DNA of 64,000 nt from Caballeronia novacaledonica (GTDB taxonomy: Bacteria; Pseudomonadota; Gammaproteobacteria; Burkholderiales; Burkholderiaceae): assembly GCF_900258035.1 (NCBI RefSeq), contig NZ_OGTP01000020.1, forward strand, positions 1 to 64,000, written 5' to 3'. Shown here piece after piece: positions 15,054 through 24,104 of the stretch (its first letter is position 1; each line of letters starts with the position of its first letter). The notes beneath the pieces were generated by a model. It was not told the origin of the DNA, did not search any database, and was given only the letters and a program-made list of their open reading frames with translations. The position numbers were made by a program, and so were the translations under genes.

Positions 15054-16649
15054 ATGCGCCTGAAACTCTTCGCCGCGGCAGCGGCATTAGCATGCTTGGC
15101 CGCGCCGACCATCGCGATGTCCAAGCCGCTCACGGTCTGCACCGAATCGAGCCCGGACGGCTTCGATGTCGTGCAGTTCAATTCGCTCGTGACGACCAAC
15201 GCGTCGGCGGATGTCATCTTCAATACGCTCGTCTCTTACGACGAAGCCGCGAAGAAAGTCGTGCCCTCGCTCGCGGACAAGTGGGACGTGAGCAGCGACG
15301 GCCTGACCTACACGTTCCATCTGCGTCCGAACGTTCAGTTTCAGACGACCGATTACTTCAAGCCGTCACATTCGCTCGATGCCGACGACGTCGTCTTCAC
15401 GTTCGAGCGCATGCTGTCGGACAGCAATCCGTGGCACAAGGTCGCCGGCGCGAGCGGCTTTCCGCACGCGCAGTCGATGGGCCTCGTGAAGCTCATCAAG
15501 GCCGTATCGAAAGTCGATGACCATACCGTGAAATTCGAGCTTAACGAACCGAACGCGACCTTCGTGCCGATTCTCACGATGGGCTTCGCTTCGATCTATT
15601 CGTCGGAATACGCGGACAAGCTGCTGAAGGCGAACCAGCAAACCGATCTGAACAGCAAGCCCATCGGCACCGGGCCGTTCATGCTGAAGAGCTATACGAA
15701 GGATTCCGTGATTCGCTACGACGTCAACCCGGCGTACTGGGGCCCGAAGCCGAAGATCGACCGCCTGATCTATGCGATCACGCCGGATGCGTCCGTGCGC
15801 GCGCAGAAGATCAAGGCGGGCGAATGCCAGATCGCGCTGTCGCCGAAGCCGCAGGATGTGCTCGACGCGAAGAAGGACAAGTCGCTGAAAGTGAGCGAAG
15901 CGCCCGCGTTCATGACGGCGTTCGTCGCGCTCAATACGCAGAAGAAGCCGCTCGACAACCCGAAGGTGCGTCAGGCGATCAACATGGCGTTCGATCGCAC
16001 GACGTACATGAAGACCGTGTTCGACAACACCGGCACGCCCGCCGTGAATCCGTATCCGCCGAACACGTGGAGCTACGACAGGAACATCGCGGCGTACAAG
16101 TATTCATCGGCGGATGCGAAGAAGCTGCTCGCCGACGCGGGCTTCCCGAACGGTTTCGACACGACGATCTGGGTGCGCCCGAACGGCAGCGTGCTGAATC
16201 CGAATCCGAAAGCCGGCGCCGAACTGCTGCAAGCCGACCTCGCGAAGATCGGCGTGAAGGCGCAGGTCAAAGTGATCGAATGGGGCGAACTGATCAAGGA
16301 AGCGAAACAAGGTCAGCACGACATGCTGTTCATGGGCTGGGCCGGCGACAACGGCGATCCGGACAACTACATGTCGCCGCTCTTCAGTTGCAACGCGGTG
16401 AAGTCGGGCATCAACTTCGCGCGCTATTGCGACAGCCGGCTCGACAAGCTCATCGCCGACGGCAAATCGACCGCCGATGTCGCGCAGCGCACGAAGGCGT
16501 ATGTCGATGCGCAGAAGATCATCCACGATCAGGCGCTGTGGATTCCGCTCGTCTATCCGACGGCTGCGGCGCTCACGCGTGCGAACGTTGGCGGCTATAG
16601 CGTGAGTCCGTTCGGGCGCGTGAATTTCGGCGCGGTTTCCGTACAGTGA
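15054..16649 (+). CDS. ABC transporter substrate-binding protein, dipeptide/oligopeptide family
   Basis: Periplasmic solute-binding protein of the SBP_bac_5 (DppA/OppA) family, 531 residues. The start at 15054 is supported by GGGAG five bases upstream and gives a typical signal peptide (MRLKLFAAAAALACLAAPTIA). Mature-chain landmarks are LTVCTESSPDGFDVVQFNS, the domain motif YTFHLRPNVQF with TADDVVFTFERML-type sequence, and NPAYWGPKPK. DppA-like length and the closing ...FGAVSVQ fit a dipeptide-binding protein. No permease or ATPase genes follow: the next gene converges from the other strand, so the transporter partners must be elsewhere. Confidence 0.93.
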   Translation: MRLKLFAAAAALACLAAPTIAMSKPLTVCTESSPDGFDVVQFNSLVTTNASADVIFNTLVSYDEAAKKVVPSLADKWDVSSDGLTYTFHLRPNVQFQTTDYFKPSHSLDADDVVFTFERMLSDSNPWHKVAGASGFPHAQSMGLVKLIKAVSKVDDHTVKFELNEPNATFVPILTMGFASIYSSEYADKLLKANQQTDLNSKPIGTGPFMLKSYTKDSVIRYDVNPAYWGPKPKIDRLIYAITPDASVRAQKIKAGECQIALSPKPQDVLDAKKDKSLKVSEAPAFMTAFVALNTQKKPLDNPKVRQAINMAFDRTTYMKTVFDNTGTPAVNPYPPNTWSYDRNIAAYKYSSADAKKLLADAGFPNGFDTTIWVRPNGSVLNPNPKAGAELLQADLAKIGVKAQVKVIEWGELIKEAKQGQHDMLFMGWAGDNGDPDNYMSPLFSCNAVKSGINFARYCDSRLDKLIADGKSTADVAQRTKAYVDAQKIIHDQALWIPLVYPTAAALTRANVGGYSVSPFGRVNFGAVSVQ

Positions 16650-16653
16650 TGAA

Positions 16654-17736
16654 TCAAACCGGCGAGAAGCGGATCACACCGTCATCGCCGGTCTTGCGTT
16701 TCAACGTTCCATCGAGCCAGAGCAAGTTCAGATGCGCGAGCGCTTCGCCGAGCGCGAACGTCATCTGATGAATGTCGAGCTTGCGCTTGAACATGATCGG
16801 CACGATATCGGCGGCGCTGCACGGTTTTTCGGCGCACGCTTCACGCACTTCCGCCAGCCGCGCACGATGATGCTCGCGCAGTTGCCCGATGCGCGTCTGC
16901 ACGCCGCGAAACGGCTTGCCGTGCGACGGCAGCGCGAGCGTATCGGCGGGCATCGTTTCATAACGTCCGAGCGATTCCAGATACAGCGCCAGCGGATTGC
17001 CTTCCGGCTCGACCGCGAACACGGACACGTTCGTCGAGATGCGCGGCAGCACCATGTCGCCGGAAATGAGCAGCTTGTCGGCCGCGCAGAAGAGCGCGCT
17101 GTGCTCCGGCGAATGGCCGTAACCCGACACCACTTGCCAATTGCGCATGCCGATGCGGATGACGTCGCCGTTACGGATGCGCCGATATTCCGCCGGAATC
17201 GACGGCACGAGCGTCGGGTAATAGCTGTCGCGGCGGCGCAGCGCATCGAGCGAGGCTTCGTCGGTCAGGCCGTGCGCCGCGAAATGCGCCGCCGCGCGCT
17301 CGCCGCCGGCGTTGGAACTGTCGCCCGCGGCCATCACGCGGCCCATCGCGTATTCGCCTAGCGAAATCCACAGGCGCACGTTCCAGCGCTTTTTGTCGCC
17401 GCCCTGGCAGATCCAGTCGGCGAGGCCCAGATGGTCCGGATGGCAATGCGTGACGATCACGCGCAGCACGGGCAAGCCATCGAGCACGGACTCGAACACG
17501 CGCTCCCAGTTCGCGCGGATCGTGTCGCTCGAAATGCCGCAATCGACGACGGTCCAGCCCTTCACGCCGTCGATCTCGTCGGCGAGCAGCCAGAGATTGA
17601 TGTGATCGAGCGCGAACGGCAACGGCATGCGCAGCCAGAACACGCCCGGCGCCACTTCCTTGACGCCGCCCGATTCCGGCAGTGCGTCGGCGAAGACATA
17701 TTCGAGCTCGTGTTCGAGTGTGTTCATTCGGTGCAT
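16654..17736 (-). CDS. MBL fold metallo-hydrolase
   Basis: Metallo-beta-lactamase-fold hydrolase, 360 residues, predicted cytoplasmic. The metal-binding motif THCHPDHLG gives His97, His99, Asp101 and His102; further ligands are expected at GYGHSPEH (His) and SGDMVLP (Asp), and the end of the catalytic domain at PSHGKPF. The C-terminal ~90 residues (HHRARLAEV...) form the helical MBL-associated region found in long members such as those linked to acyl-CoA or thioester metabolism. It diverges from the MerR regulator gene 97 bases away, which suggests it is regulated by it. Substrate unknown. Confidence 0.87.
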   Translation of the reverse strand: MHRMNTLEHELEYVFADALPESGGVKEVAPGVFWLRMPLPFALDHINLWLLADEIDGVKGWTVVDCGISSDTIRANWERVFESVLDGLPVLRVIVTHCHPDHLGLADWICQGGDKKRWNVRLWISLGEYAMGRVMAAGDSSNAGGERAAAHFAAHGLTDEASLDALRRRDSYYPTLVPSIPAEYRRIRNGDVIRIGMRNWQVVSGYGHSPEHSALFCAADKLLISGDMVLPRISTNVSVFAVEPEGNPLALYLESLGRYETMPADTLALPSHGKPFRGVQTRIGQLREHHRARLAEVREACAEKPCSAADIVPIMFKRKLDIHQMTFALGEALAHLNLLWLDGTLKRKTGDDGVIRFSPV

Positions 17737-17772
17737 GCCTCCGGGTTTGCGCCGCGTTGCAATTTGGCGAAG

Positions 17773-17801
17773 TTGACGATAACGTAAACGTCCATTCTAA
17801 C
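17773..17801 (+). promoter_or_regulatory. MerR-type promoter/operator between the MBL gene and merR
   Basis: TTGACG at 17773-17778 is a good -35 box, and TCTAAC at 17796-17801 a fair -10 box at 17 bases; the spacer holds ATAACGTAAACGT, made of repeated ACGT/AACGT units. MerR-family regulators bind in this spacer. It would be the shared divergent control region. Confidence 0.5.
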
Positions 17802-17832
17802 GTTGCGCGCGCATTTGCGCTGCCGGCCCGCG

Positions 17833-18255
17833 ATGACTCAGCCGACGCACTACACCATCACCGAACTGGCGCGCGAATTCGACATCACGCCGCGCGCGAT
17901 CCGCTTCTACGAAGATCAGGGCCTGCTCGCGCCGAAGCGCGAAGGCTCGAACGGCCTGCGGCGGGTGTATTTGCCGCGCGACCGCACGCGCCTCAAGCTC
18001 ACGCTGCGCGGCAAGCGGCTCGGCTTCACGCTGTCGGAAATCCGCACGCTGCTCGATCTCTACGATTCGCCCACCGGCTCGGCCACGCAATTGCAGGCTT
18101 TCGTCGACACGATCGCGGCGCATCGCGAAGTGCTCGAACGCCAGCTCGAAGACCTGAACACGACGCTCGCCGAACTCGCCGCCTACGAGGAACAAGGCCG
18201 CGCGCTGATCGCAGCAGGAACCGAAAAGCGCGCACGCAAGCCCAAAGCGGCATGA
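17833..18255 (+). CDS. MerR family transcriptional regulator, LiuR-like
   Basis: DNA-binding regulator of 140 residues. The N-terminal winged helix has the MerR pattern YTITELAREFDITPRAIRFYEDQGLL, the wing NGLRRVY, then a dimerisation helix (LQAFVDTIAAHREVLERQLEDL) and a basic tail RARKPKAA. It lacks the metal-binding cysteines of MerR/CueR. In proteobacteria this subgroup often controls branched-chain amino acid and acyl-CoA degradation genes (LiuR), which fits the thiolase three genes downstream. The start at 17833 matches the beginning of the family; 17803 would add ten basic residues. aceK starts 33 bases later. Confidence 0.85.
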   Translation: MTQPTHYTITELAREFDITPRAIRFYEDQGLLAPKREGSNGLRRVYLPRDRTRLKLTLRGKRLGFTLSEIRTLLDLYDSPTGSATQLQAFVDTIAAHREVLERQLEDLNTTLAELAAYEEQGRALIAAGTEKRARKPKAA

Positions 18256-18287
18256 CGTGACCGCCCCACACGAAGCGCAGGGTCGAC

Positions 18288-20090
18288 ATGAATCATTTCC
18301 CCAAGCTGCTCTCGTCGCAAATCGGCTTCGATGTCGCGCAGACGATACTCGAAGGCTTCGAGCATCATTACCGCGTGTTCCGCGAAGCCGCGATCGGGGC
18401 GAAGAGTCTGTTCGAGCGCGGCGAATGGCATGCGTTGCAGCAACTGGCGCGCGACCGCATCGCGTCGTATGACGATCGCGTGAAGGAATGCGTCGCGTCG
18501 CTCGAAGACGAATACGACGCCGAGAACATCGACGACGACGTGTGGCAGCAGATCAAGCTGCATTACATCGGCTTGCTGACGACGCACCGGCAGCCCGAAT
18601 GCGCGGAGACGTTCTTCAATTCGGTGTGCTGCAAGATTCTGCATCGCTCGTACTTCAACAACGATTTCATCTTCGTGCGCCCGGCGATCTCGACCGAATA
18701 CATCGAGAACGACGAACCCGCCGCGAAACCCACGTATCGCGCGTATTACCCGCAGAAAGACGGCCTCGCCGCGACGCTCGAACGCATCGTCACGAACTTT
18801 CAGCTCGAACCGCCGTTCGAGGACTTGCAGCGCGACGTGCAATGCGTGATTCAGGCAATGCGCGACGCCTTCGGGGACATCACGCCCGCGCCGAATTTCC
18901 AGATTCACGTGCTGTCGTCGCTGTTCTTCCGGAACAAGGCGGCGTATGTCGTCGGGCGCGTGATCAACGGCGATGCGCTGCTGCCCTTCGCCATCGCGAT
19001 CCGGCACCCGAAGCCCGGTCTGCTCGCGCTCGACACCGTGCTGCTGTCGCGCGAGCAGGTGCTTATCATCTTCAGCTTCTCGCACTCGTATTTTCTGGTC
19101 GACATGGAAGTGCCGTCGGCGTTCGTGCAGTTTCTGAGCACGATCATGCCGCGCAAACCGAAGGCCGAAATCTATACGTCCGTCGGCTTGCAGAAGCAGG
19201 GCAAGAACGATTTCTATCGCGACCTGCTGCATCACCTTTCGCATTCGAGCGACAGGTTCATCATTGCGCCCGGCATCAAGGGGCTCGTGATGATCGTCTT
19301 CACGCTGCCGTCGTTTCCTTATGTGTTCAAGCTCATCAAGGACGCGTTTCCGCCGCCCAAGGAAACCACGCGCCAGAAGATTCAGGACAAGTATCAGCTC
19401 GTGAAACGTCACGACCGCCTGGGCCGCATGGCCGACACGCTCGAATACTCGAGCGTCGCGCTGCCCGTCGCGCGTCTCGACGATGCGCTCATCCGCGAAC
19501 TGGAGAAGGAAGCGCCGTCGATGATCGAGTACGAAGGCGACAATCTCGTCATCAGGCACGTGTATATCGAGCGGCGCATGATGCCGCTGAATCTCTTCCT
19601 GAGAGACGGAAGCGATGACGAAATCGATCACGGCATCAAGGAGTACGGCGACGCGATCAAGCAATTGATCCAGGCCAACATCTTTCCCGGCGACATGCTG
19701 TACAAGAACTTCGGCGTGACGCGGCATGGGCGCGTGGTGTTCTACGACTACGACGAAATCGAGTATCTGACCGATTGCAACGTGCGCCGCGTGCCGCCGC
19801 CGCGCAACGAGGAAGACGAGCTGTCGGGCGAGCCGTGGTATACCGTCGGGCCGCACGATATCTTTCCCGAAACGTACGGCACGTTTCTGCTCGGCGATCC
19901 GCGCGTGCGCGCGGCTTTCATGCGCCATCACGCGGATTTTTTCGATCCCGCGCTCTGGCAGCGTTACAAGGAACAACTGCAGCGCGGCGAACTTGCCGAT
20001 TTCTTTCCCTATGACCGGGACGTCCGATTCTGCATCCGTTATCCGGAGCGCTTCGACGAGTCCGGCCGACACGACGCGCGCGCCGCCTGA
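18288..20090 (+). CDS. aceK: bifunctional isocitrate dehydrogenase kinase/phosphatase
   Basis: AceK phosphorylates and dephosphorylates isocitrate dehydrogenase and so sets the split between the TCA cycle and the glyoxylate bypass. The 600-residue protein has the family length. The ATP-binding loop APGIKGLVMIVFTLPSFPYVFKLIKD-type region lies near residues 325-350, and the catalytic region is FPGDMLYKNFGVTRHGRVVFYDYDEI-like (~463-488), with the conserved Asp in YDYDEI. A strong operon position after merR (33 bases) and before carbonic anhydrase (29 bases) is visible. aceA/aceB are not in the window. Confidence 0.97.
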   Translation: MNHFPKLLSSQIGFDVAQTILEGFEHHYRVFREAAIGAKSLFERGEWHALQQLARDRIASYDDRVKECVASLEDEYDAENIDDDVWQQIKLHYIGLLTTHRQPECAETFFNSVCCKILHRSYFNNDFIFVRPAISTEYIENDEPAAKPTYRAYYPQKDGLAATLERIVTNFQLEPPFEDLQRDVQCVIQAMRDAFGDITPAPNFQIHVLSSLFFRNKAAYVVGRVINGDALLPFAIAIRHPKPGLLALDTVLLSREQVLIIFSFSHSYFLVDMEVPSAFVQFLSTIMPRKPKAEIYTSVGLQKQGKNDFYRDLLHHLSHSSDRFIIAPGIKGLVMIVFTLPSFPYVFKLIKDAFPPPKETTRQKIQDKYQLVKRHDRLGRMADTLEYSSVALPVARLDDALIRELEKEAPSMIEYEGDNLVIRHVYIERRMMPLNLFLRDGSDDEIDHGIKEYGDAIKQLIQANIFPGDMLYKNFGVTRHGRVVFYDYDEIEYLTDCNVRRVPPPRNEEDELSGEPWYTVGPHDIFPETYGTFLLGDPRVRAAFMRHHADFFDPALWQRYKEQLQRGELADFFPYDRDVRFCIRYPERFDESGRHDARAA

Positions 20091-20119
20091 GCGCACGCGC
20101 GATTGCATTGACTATCGAC

Positions 20120-20890
20120 ATGAACTCAAGCAACGACAACAATCCCCTCGCCCATCTGTTCGCGAACAACCAGAACTGGGTTGCGCACAAGCTCGACGAG
20201 GACGCCGAGTTCTTCCAGCGCCTCGCGCATCAGCAAACGCCGGAATATTTGTGGATCGGTTGCGCGGACTCGCGCGTGCCCGCCAACGAAATCATCGGCC
20301 TGCCGCCGGGCGAAGTGTTCGTGCACAGAAACATCGCGAACGTGGTCGTGCACTCGGACCTCAACTGTCTTTCGGTGATCCAGTTCGCCGTCGATCTGCT
20401 GAAGGTGAAGCACATCATGGTCGTCGGCCATTACGGCTGCTCGGGCGTGGGCGCGGCGCTCGTCGGGCGGCGCGTCGGCCTCGCGGACAACTGGCTGCGC
20501 CATGTCGAAGACGTGCGCGAGAAGCACGCCGCGCTGCTCGACGAATGGCCGATGGGCGACGCGCGTCACCGCCGTCTCGTGGAACTGAATACGATCGAGC
20601 AAACCATCAACGTGTGCCGCACGACCGTCGTCAACGATGCATGGGCGCGCGGGCAGGAACTCACCGTGCACGGCTGGACCTACGGCGTGCACGACGGCCG
20701 CCTGCGCAACATGGGCATGATGATCAGCGCGCCGGACGAGATCGATCCGGTGTACCGGTCATGCGTTGCCGCGATGACACGCAGCGGCGCGCATTCCGCG
20801 GAGAACGATGTACTCGCGTCCGATGCGGCGCGTCTGGGCGATATTCCCGCCGTTATTCAAGGCGTCATCAAGGAGCTGAAACATGAGTGA
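20120..20890 (+). CDS. can: beta-class carbonic anhydrase
   Basis: Zinc enzyme interconverting CO2 and bicarbonate in the cytoplasm. The 256-residue protein has the zinc ligands and active-site pair Cys48, Asp50, Arg52 (CADSR) and His104, Cys107 (HYGC), all intact. The start at ATG 20120 was chosen over the TTG at 20108; neither has a strong ribosome-binding site, so translation may be coupled to aceK. The stop overlaps the thiolase start by eight bases, so those two are translationally coupled. Bicarbonate supply for carboxylation of acyl-CoA substrates would fit the operon. Confidence 0.94.
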   Translation: MNSSNDNNPLAHLFANNQNWVAHKLDEDAEFFQRLAHQQTPEYLWIGCADSRVPANEIIGLPPGEVFVHRNIANVVVHSDLNCLSVIQFAVDLLKVKHIMVVGHYGCSGVGAALVGRRVGLADNWLRHVEDVREKHAALLDEWPMGDARHRRLVELNTIEQTINVCRTTVVNDAWARGQELTVHGWTYGVHDGRLRNMGMMISAPDEIDPVYRSCVAAMTRSGAHSAENDVLASDAARLGDIPAVIQGVIKELKHE

Positions 20891-22076
20891 GACACAAACG
20901 GATTCCGTCGTCATCGTCTCGGCGGCGCGCACGCCGATGGCCGCGTTTCAAGGCGATTTCGCCTCGCTGACCGCGCCGCAGCTCGGCGCCGCGGCGGTCA
21001 AGGCCGCAGTCGAGCGCGCGGGCGTGAAACCCGAACAGATCGACGAAACGATCATGGGTTGCGTGCTGCCCGCCGGACAAGGCCAGGCGCCCGCGCGTCA
21101 GGCCGCGCTCGGCGCGGGGCTGCCGCTCTCGACCGGCTGCACGACGATCAACAAGATGTGCGGCTCCGGCATGCGCGCCGCGATGTTCGCGCATGACATG
21201 CTGCTGGCCGGATCGGTCGATGTGATCGTCGCGGGCGGCATGGAAAGCATGACGAACGCGCCGTACCTTCTGCCCAAGGCGCGCGGCGGCATGCGCATGG
21301 GCCACGGTCAGGTGCTGGATCACATGTTCCTCGACGGCCTCGAAGACGCCTACGAGAAGGGCCGCCTGATGGGCGCGTTCGCGGAGCAATGCGCGTCGTC
21401 GTATGCGTTCTCGCGCGAGTCGCAGGATGCGTTCGCGGTCGAATCGCTGCGGCGCGCGCAACGGGCGAACGAAGACGGTTCGTTCAAGTGGGAGATCGCG
21501 GCGGTCACCGTGCAGGGCAGGAAAGGCGACACCGTGATCGACCGCGACGAGCAGCCGTTCAAGGCCAACATCGAGAAGATTCCGTCGCTCAAGCCCGCGT
21601 TCGCGAAGGACGGCACGGTGACGGCGGCCAATTCGTCATCGATTTCGGATGGCGCGGCGGCGCTCGTGATGATGCGCGAATCGACCGCCAGGCGGCTCGG
21701 CGTGAAGCCGATTGCGCGCGTCGTCGGGCACAGCACGTTTGCGCAGGAACCGGCGTTGTTCACGACCGCGCCCGTCGGTGCGATCAAGAAGTTGTTCGAG
21801 AAGAACGGCTGGCGCGCGAACGACGTCGATCTGTACGAAATCAACGAAGCGTTCGCCGTCGTGGCGATGGCCGCGATGCGCGAGCACGATCTGCCTCACG
21901 ACAAGGTCAACGTGAACGGCGGCGCGTGTGCGCTCGGACATCCGATCGGCGCGTCGGGCGCGCGAATTCTCGTGACGCTGCTCGGCGCGCTGAAGACGCG
22001 CGGATTGAAGCGCGGAGTGGCGACTTTGTGTATCGGCGGCGGAGAAGCGACGGCGATGGGCGTCGAGCTGATCTGA
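20883..22076 (+). CDS. acetyl-CoA C-acyltransferase (thiolase)
   Basis: Thiolase II-type enzyme, catalysing condensation of two acyl-CoA molecules or the reverse thiolysis. The 397-residue protein has the nucleophile Cys93 in NKMCGSGM, the His-containing motif GGACALGHPIGASG near residue 350 and the second active-site Cys in CIGGGEA near 383; GGMESMTNAPY is the usual loop. All catalytic residues are present. Its position after a LiuR-like regulator suggests acetoacetyl-CoA or branched-chain acyl-CoA degradation, but biosynthetic acetoacetyl-CoA formation is possible. It converges on the hydroxylase gene 22 bases later. Confidence 0.93.
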   Translation: MSETQTDSVVIVSAARTPMAAFQGDFASLTAPQLGAAAVKAAVERAGVKPEQIDETIMGCVLPAGQGQAPARQAALGAGLPLSTGCTTINKMCGSGMRAAMFAHDMLLAGSVDVIVAGGMESMTNAPYLLPKARGGMRMGHGQVLDHMFLDGLEDAYEKGRLMGAFAEQCASSYAFSRESQDAFAVESLRRAQRANEDGSFKWEIAAVTVQGRKGDTVIDRDEQPFKANIEKIPSLKPAFAKDGTVTAANSSSISDGAAALVMMRESTARRLGVKPIARVVGHSTFAQEPALFTTAPVGAIKKLFEKNGWRANDVDLYEINEAFAVVAMAAMREHDLPHDKVNVNGGACALGHPIGASGARILVTLLGALKTRGLKRGVATLCIGGGEATAMGVELI

Positions 22077-22098
22077 ACGTCGTCTTTGCGCGGGGCGA

Positions 22099-23307
22099 TT
22101 ACCGCGGCGCCCCCGCCAGCGACATCGCCACCGCGCGCTTGAACGGCGGGAATCGTTCGCCGATGCGCAACATCGCGTCACGCGCGATCCGCGCGGGGAA
22201 CGAGTCGCGCGTGTAGATTTCGGTGATGAGCCGCGTGATCAGATAAAGCGGCCGCGTCTCCTGCCGATGCTTCTGCTCGTATCGCGCGAGCAGCGCATCG
22301 CCGGCGATATCGCGTCCCGCCGCGCGCGCATCGCACAGTCCGCGCGACAGCATCTCGATGCCGGCCAGCCCGAAATTGAAGCCATGCGCCGTGACCGGAT
22401 GCATGCCGACCGCCGCATCGCCGACGGTCGCGAAACGCTTCGCCACGAATCGCTTCGGATACACCGACACCAGCGGATAAACATGCCGCGTCGTGCGCAA
22501 CGTCATCGTGCCGAGCCTTCGCTCGAAACGGCGCTCGATTTCGCGATTGAACGCATCGGCATCGAGCGCGTTCAACCGTTCGGTGTCGCGCGCGTCGAGC
22601 GTCACCACGACCGACGACCGGTGCGCGCCCGTCTCCGGATCCGGATTCATCGGCAGCAGGGCGAGCGTCTGCCCATGGCCGAACCATTCCCACGCCGCGT
22701 GGGCGTGCGGCGCATCGTGCGTCATGCAGCACACGAGCATCGACTTGCCGAAATCGTGCATGTCGGCGGCGATGCCCGCCATGCGGCGCGTCGCGGAGAA
22801 ACGGCTGTCCGCCGCGACGACCAGTTGCGCCGCGATCGTCTCGCCGCTTTCGAGCCGCACGCGCGCGCCGCGGGCATCGGTATCGATATCGATCACGCGC
22901 TCCGACGCGACGACGCGCATGTCCGCGCCCGCCGCGCGGCGATGCTCGAACGCGTCGAACGCCGCGCGCCGGATCAGATGATTCGACACGAGCCAGCCGA
23001 GTTCCGCATGGCCCGAGAGCGCATGGCCGATCTTCAGCGCGAACGGCGACGAGCCGTTGAGAATGCGCGCGTCCGCGAGCGGCGATTTCGCGTGCGCGTC
23101 GATGCGCTCCCACACGCCGAGCGTCTTCAGAAACGCGACGGACTTCTGCGTCAGCGCGATCTCGCGTCCGTCGAACGCGGGCTCGCGCAGCGCGTCGTGG
23201 CTCTGCTGTTCGACCAGCACGATCGACAGACACGCGCCGCTCATCGCATTCGCCAGACACAAACCCGCCGGCCCCGCGCCGACGATCACGATATCCGCAT
23301 GCACCAT
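22099..23307 (-). CDS. UbiH/UbiF-family FAD-dependent hydroxylase, probable UbiM type
   Basis: Flavin monooxygenase of the ubiquinone-hydroxylase family, 402 residues. The FAD-binding GAGPAG motif lies at residues ~10-15 and the second FAD motif is GDAAVGMHPVTAHGFNFGL near residue 300; the DG-type motif is seen at VVAADSR. The HPVTAHGFN version is, from memory, typical of UbiM-like proteins, which hydroxylate demethoxyubiquinol, rather than UbiH/UbiF with NPLAGQG. I therefore favour a role in ubiquinone synthesis but hold the specific step open. The start at 23307 removes a 35-residue unrelated extension. Confidence 0.85.
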   Translation of the reverse strand: MVHADIVIVGAGPAGLCLANAMSGACLSIVLVEQQSHDALREPAFDGREIALTQKSVAFLKTLGVWERIDAHAKSPLADARILNGSSPFALKIGHALSGHAELGWLVSNHLIRRAAFDAFEHRRAAGADMRVVASERVIDIDTDARGARVRLESGETIAAQLVVAADSRFSATRRMAGIAADMHDFGKSMLVCCMTHDAPHAHAAWEWFGHGQTLALLPMNPDPETGAHRSSVVVTLDARDTERLNALDADAFNREIERRFERRLGTMTLRTTRHVYPLVSVYPKRFVAKRFATVGDAAVGMHPVTAHGFNFGLAGIEMLSRGLCDARAAGRDIAGDALLARYEQKHRQETRPLYLITRLITEIYTRDSFPARIARDAMLRIGERFPPFKRAVAMSLAGAPR

Positions 23308-23426
23308 TTTTTCCGGTCTTACTTGTCTGAAAGCGCACAACGATAGCCGAAAGGTCTGCGAACGATCCGCGACAGCGGGTCGCGCGCTATAGTCGCAAGG
23401 TCGTCCACACAAGGAATCTGTCGGTC

Positions 23427-24104
23427 ATGAAAACGGTATTGATCGTCGGCGCGTCGCGCGGCCTCGGGCACGAATTCGCGCGCGCATATTGTCGCGATGG
23501 CTGGCGCGTGCTCGCCACCGCGCGCGACAAATCCTCGCTCTCCGCGCTCGACGCGATGGGCGCGCAAACCTTCCCGCTCGACGTCACGCAGCCCGAGCAG
23601 GTCGCCGCGCTCGCGTGGCAACTCGACGAGGAAAAGCTCGACGTGGCGATCGTCGTGTCGGGCGTGTACGGTCCACGCACCGAAAGCGTCGACACCATCG
23701 GCGCGGCGGATTTCGATCAGGTGATGCACACCAACGTTCGCGGCCCGATGCAACTGATTCCCGTGCTGCTGCCGCTCACCGATGCCGCGAACGGCGTGCT
23801 AGCGGTCGTGTCGAGCAAGATGGGCAGCATCGCCGAGACGAGCGGCACGACCGGCTGGCTGTATCGCGCGAGCAAGGCGGCGCTCAACTCGGCGCTGAAG
23901 GTGGCGTCGATCGAATCGCGTCATTCGGCGTGCATCGCGCTGCATCCGGGCTGGGTGCGCACGGAGATGGGCGGACCGTCGGCGGCGATCGACGTGGCGC
24001 ACAGCGTGTCGGGCATGCGCGCGGTGATCGCCGAAGCGGGCGCGATGCGCGACGCGTTCAACGGAACCTTCGTGCAATACGACGGCACGAAAATCGAATG
24101 GTGA
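23427..24104 (+). CDS. SDR family NAD(P)-dependent oxidoreductase
   Basis: Short-chain dehydrogenase, 225 residues, cytoplasmic. The nucleotide-binding GASRGLG motif is at residues 8-14, and the catalytic Tyr146 and Lys150 are in YRASK. The Ser of the triad is at about 129-130 (VVSSKMG). The short length and the IVVSGVYGP loop in place of NNAG mark a divergent C-factor-like subgroup. Its stop overlaps the next start by seven bases (ATGGTGA), so it is translationally coupled to a glutathione transferase. Substrate unknown. Confidence 0.9.
   Translation: MKTVLIVGASRGLGHEFARAYCRDGWRVLATARDKSSLSALDAMGAQTFPLDVTQPEQVAALAWQLDEEKLDVAIVVSGVYGPRTESVDTIGAADFDQVMHTNVRGPMQLIPVLLPLTDAANGVLAVVSSKMGSIAETSGTTGWLYRASKAALNSALKVASIESRHSACIALHPGWVRTEMGGPSAAIDVAHSVSGMRAVIAEAGAMRDAFNGTFVQYDGTKIEW

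Noticed and set aside
18183..20108. 641-codon minus-strand open frame
   Set aside because: Lies entirely opposite aceK, which is clearly the real gene.
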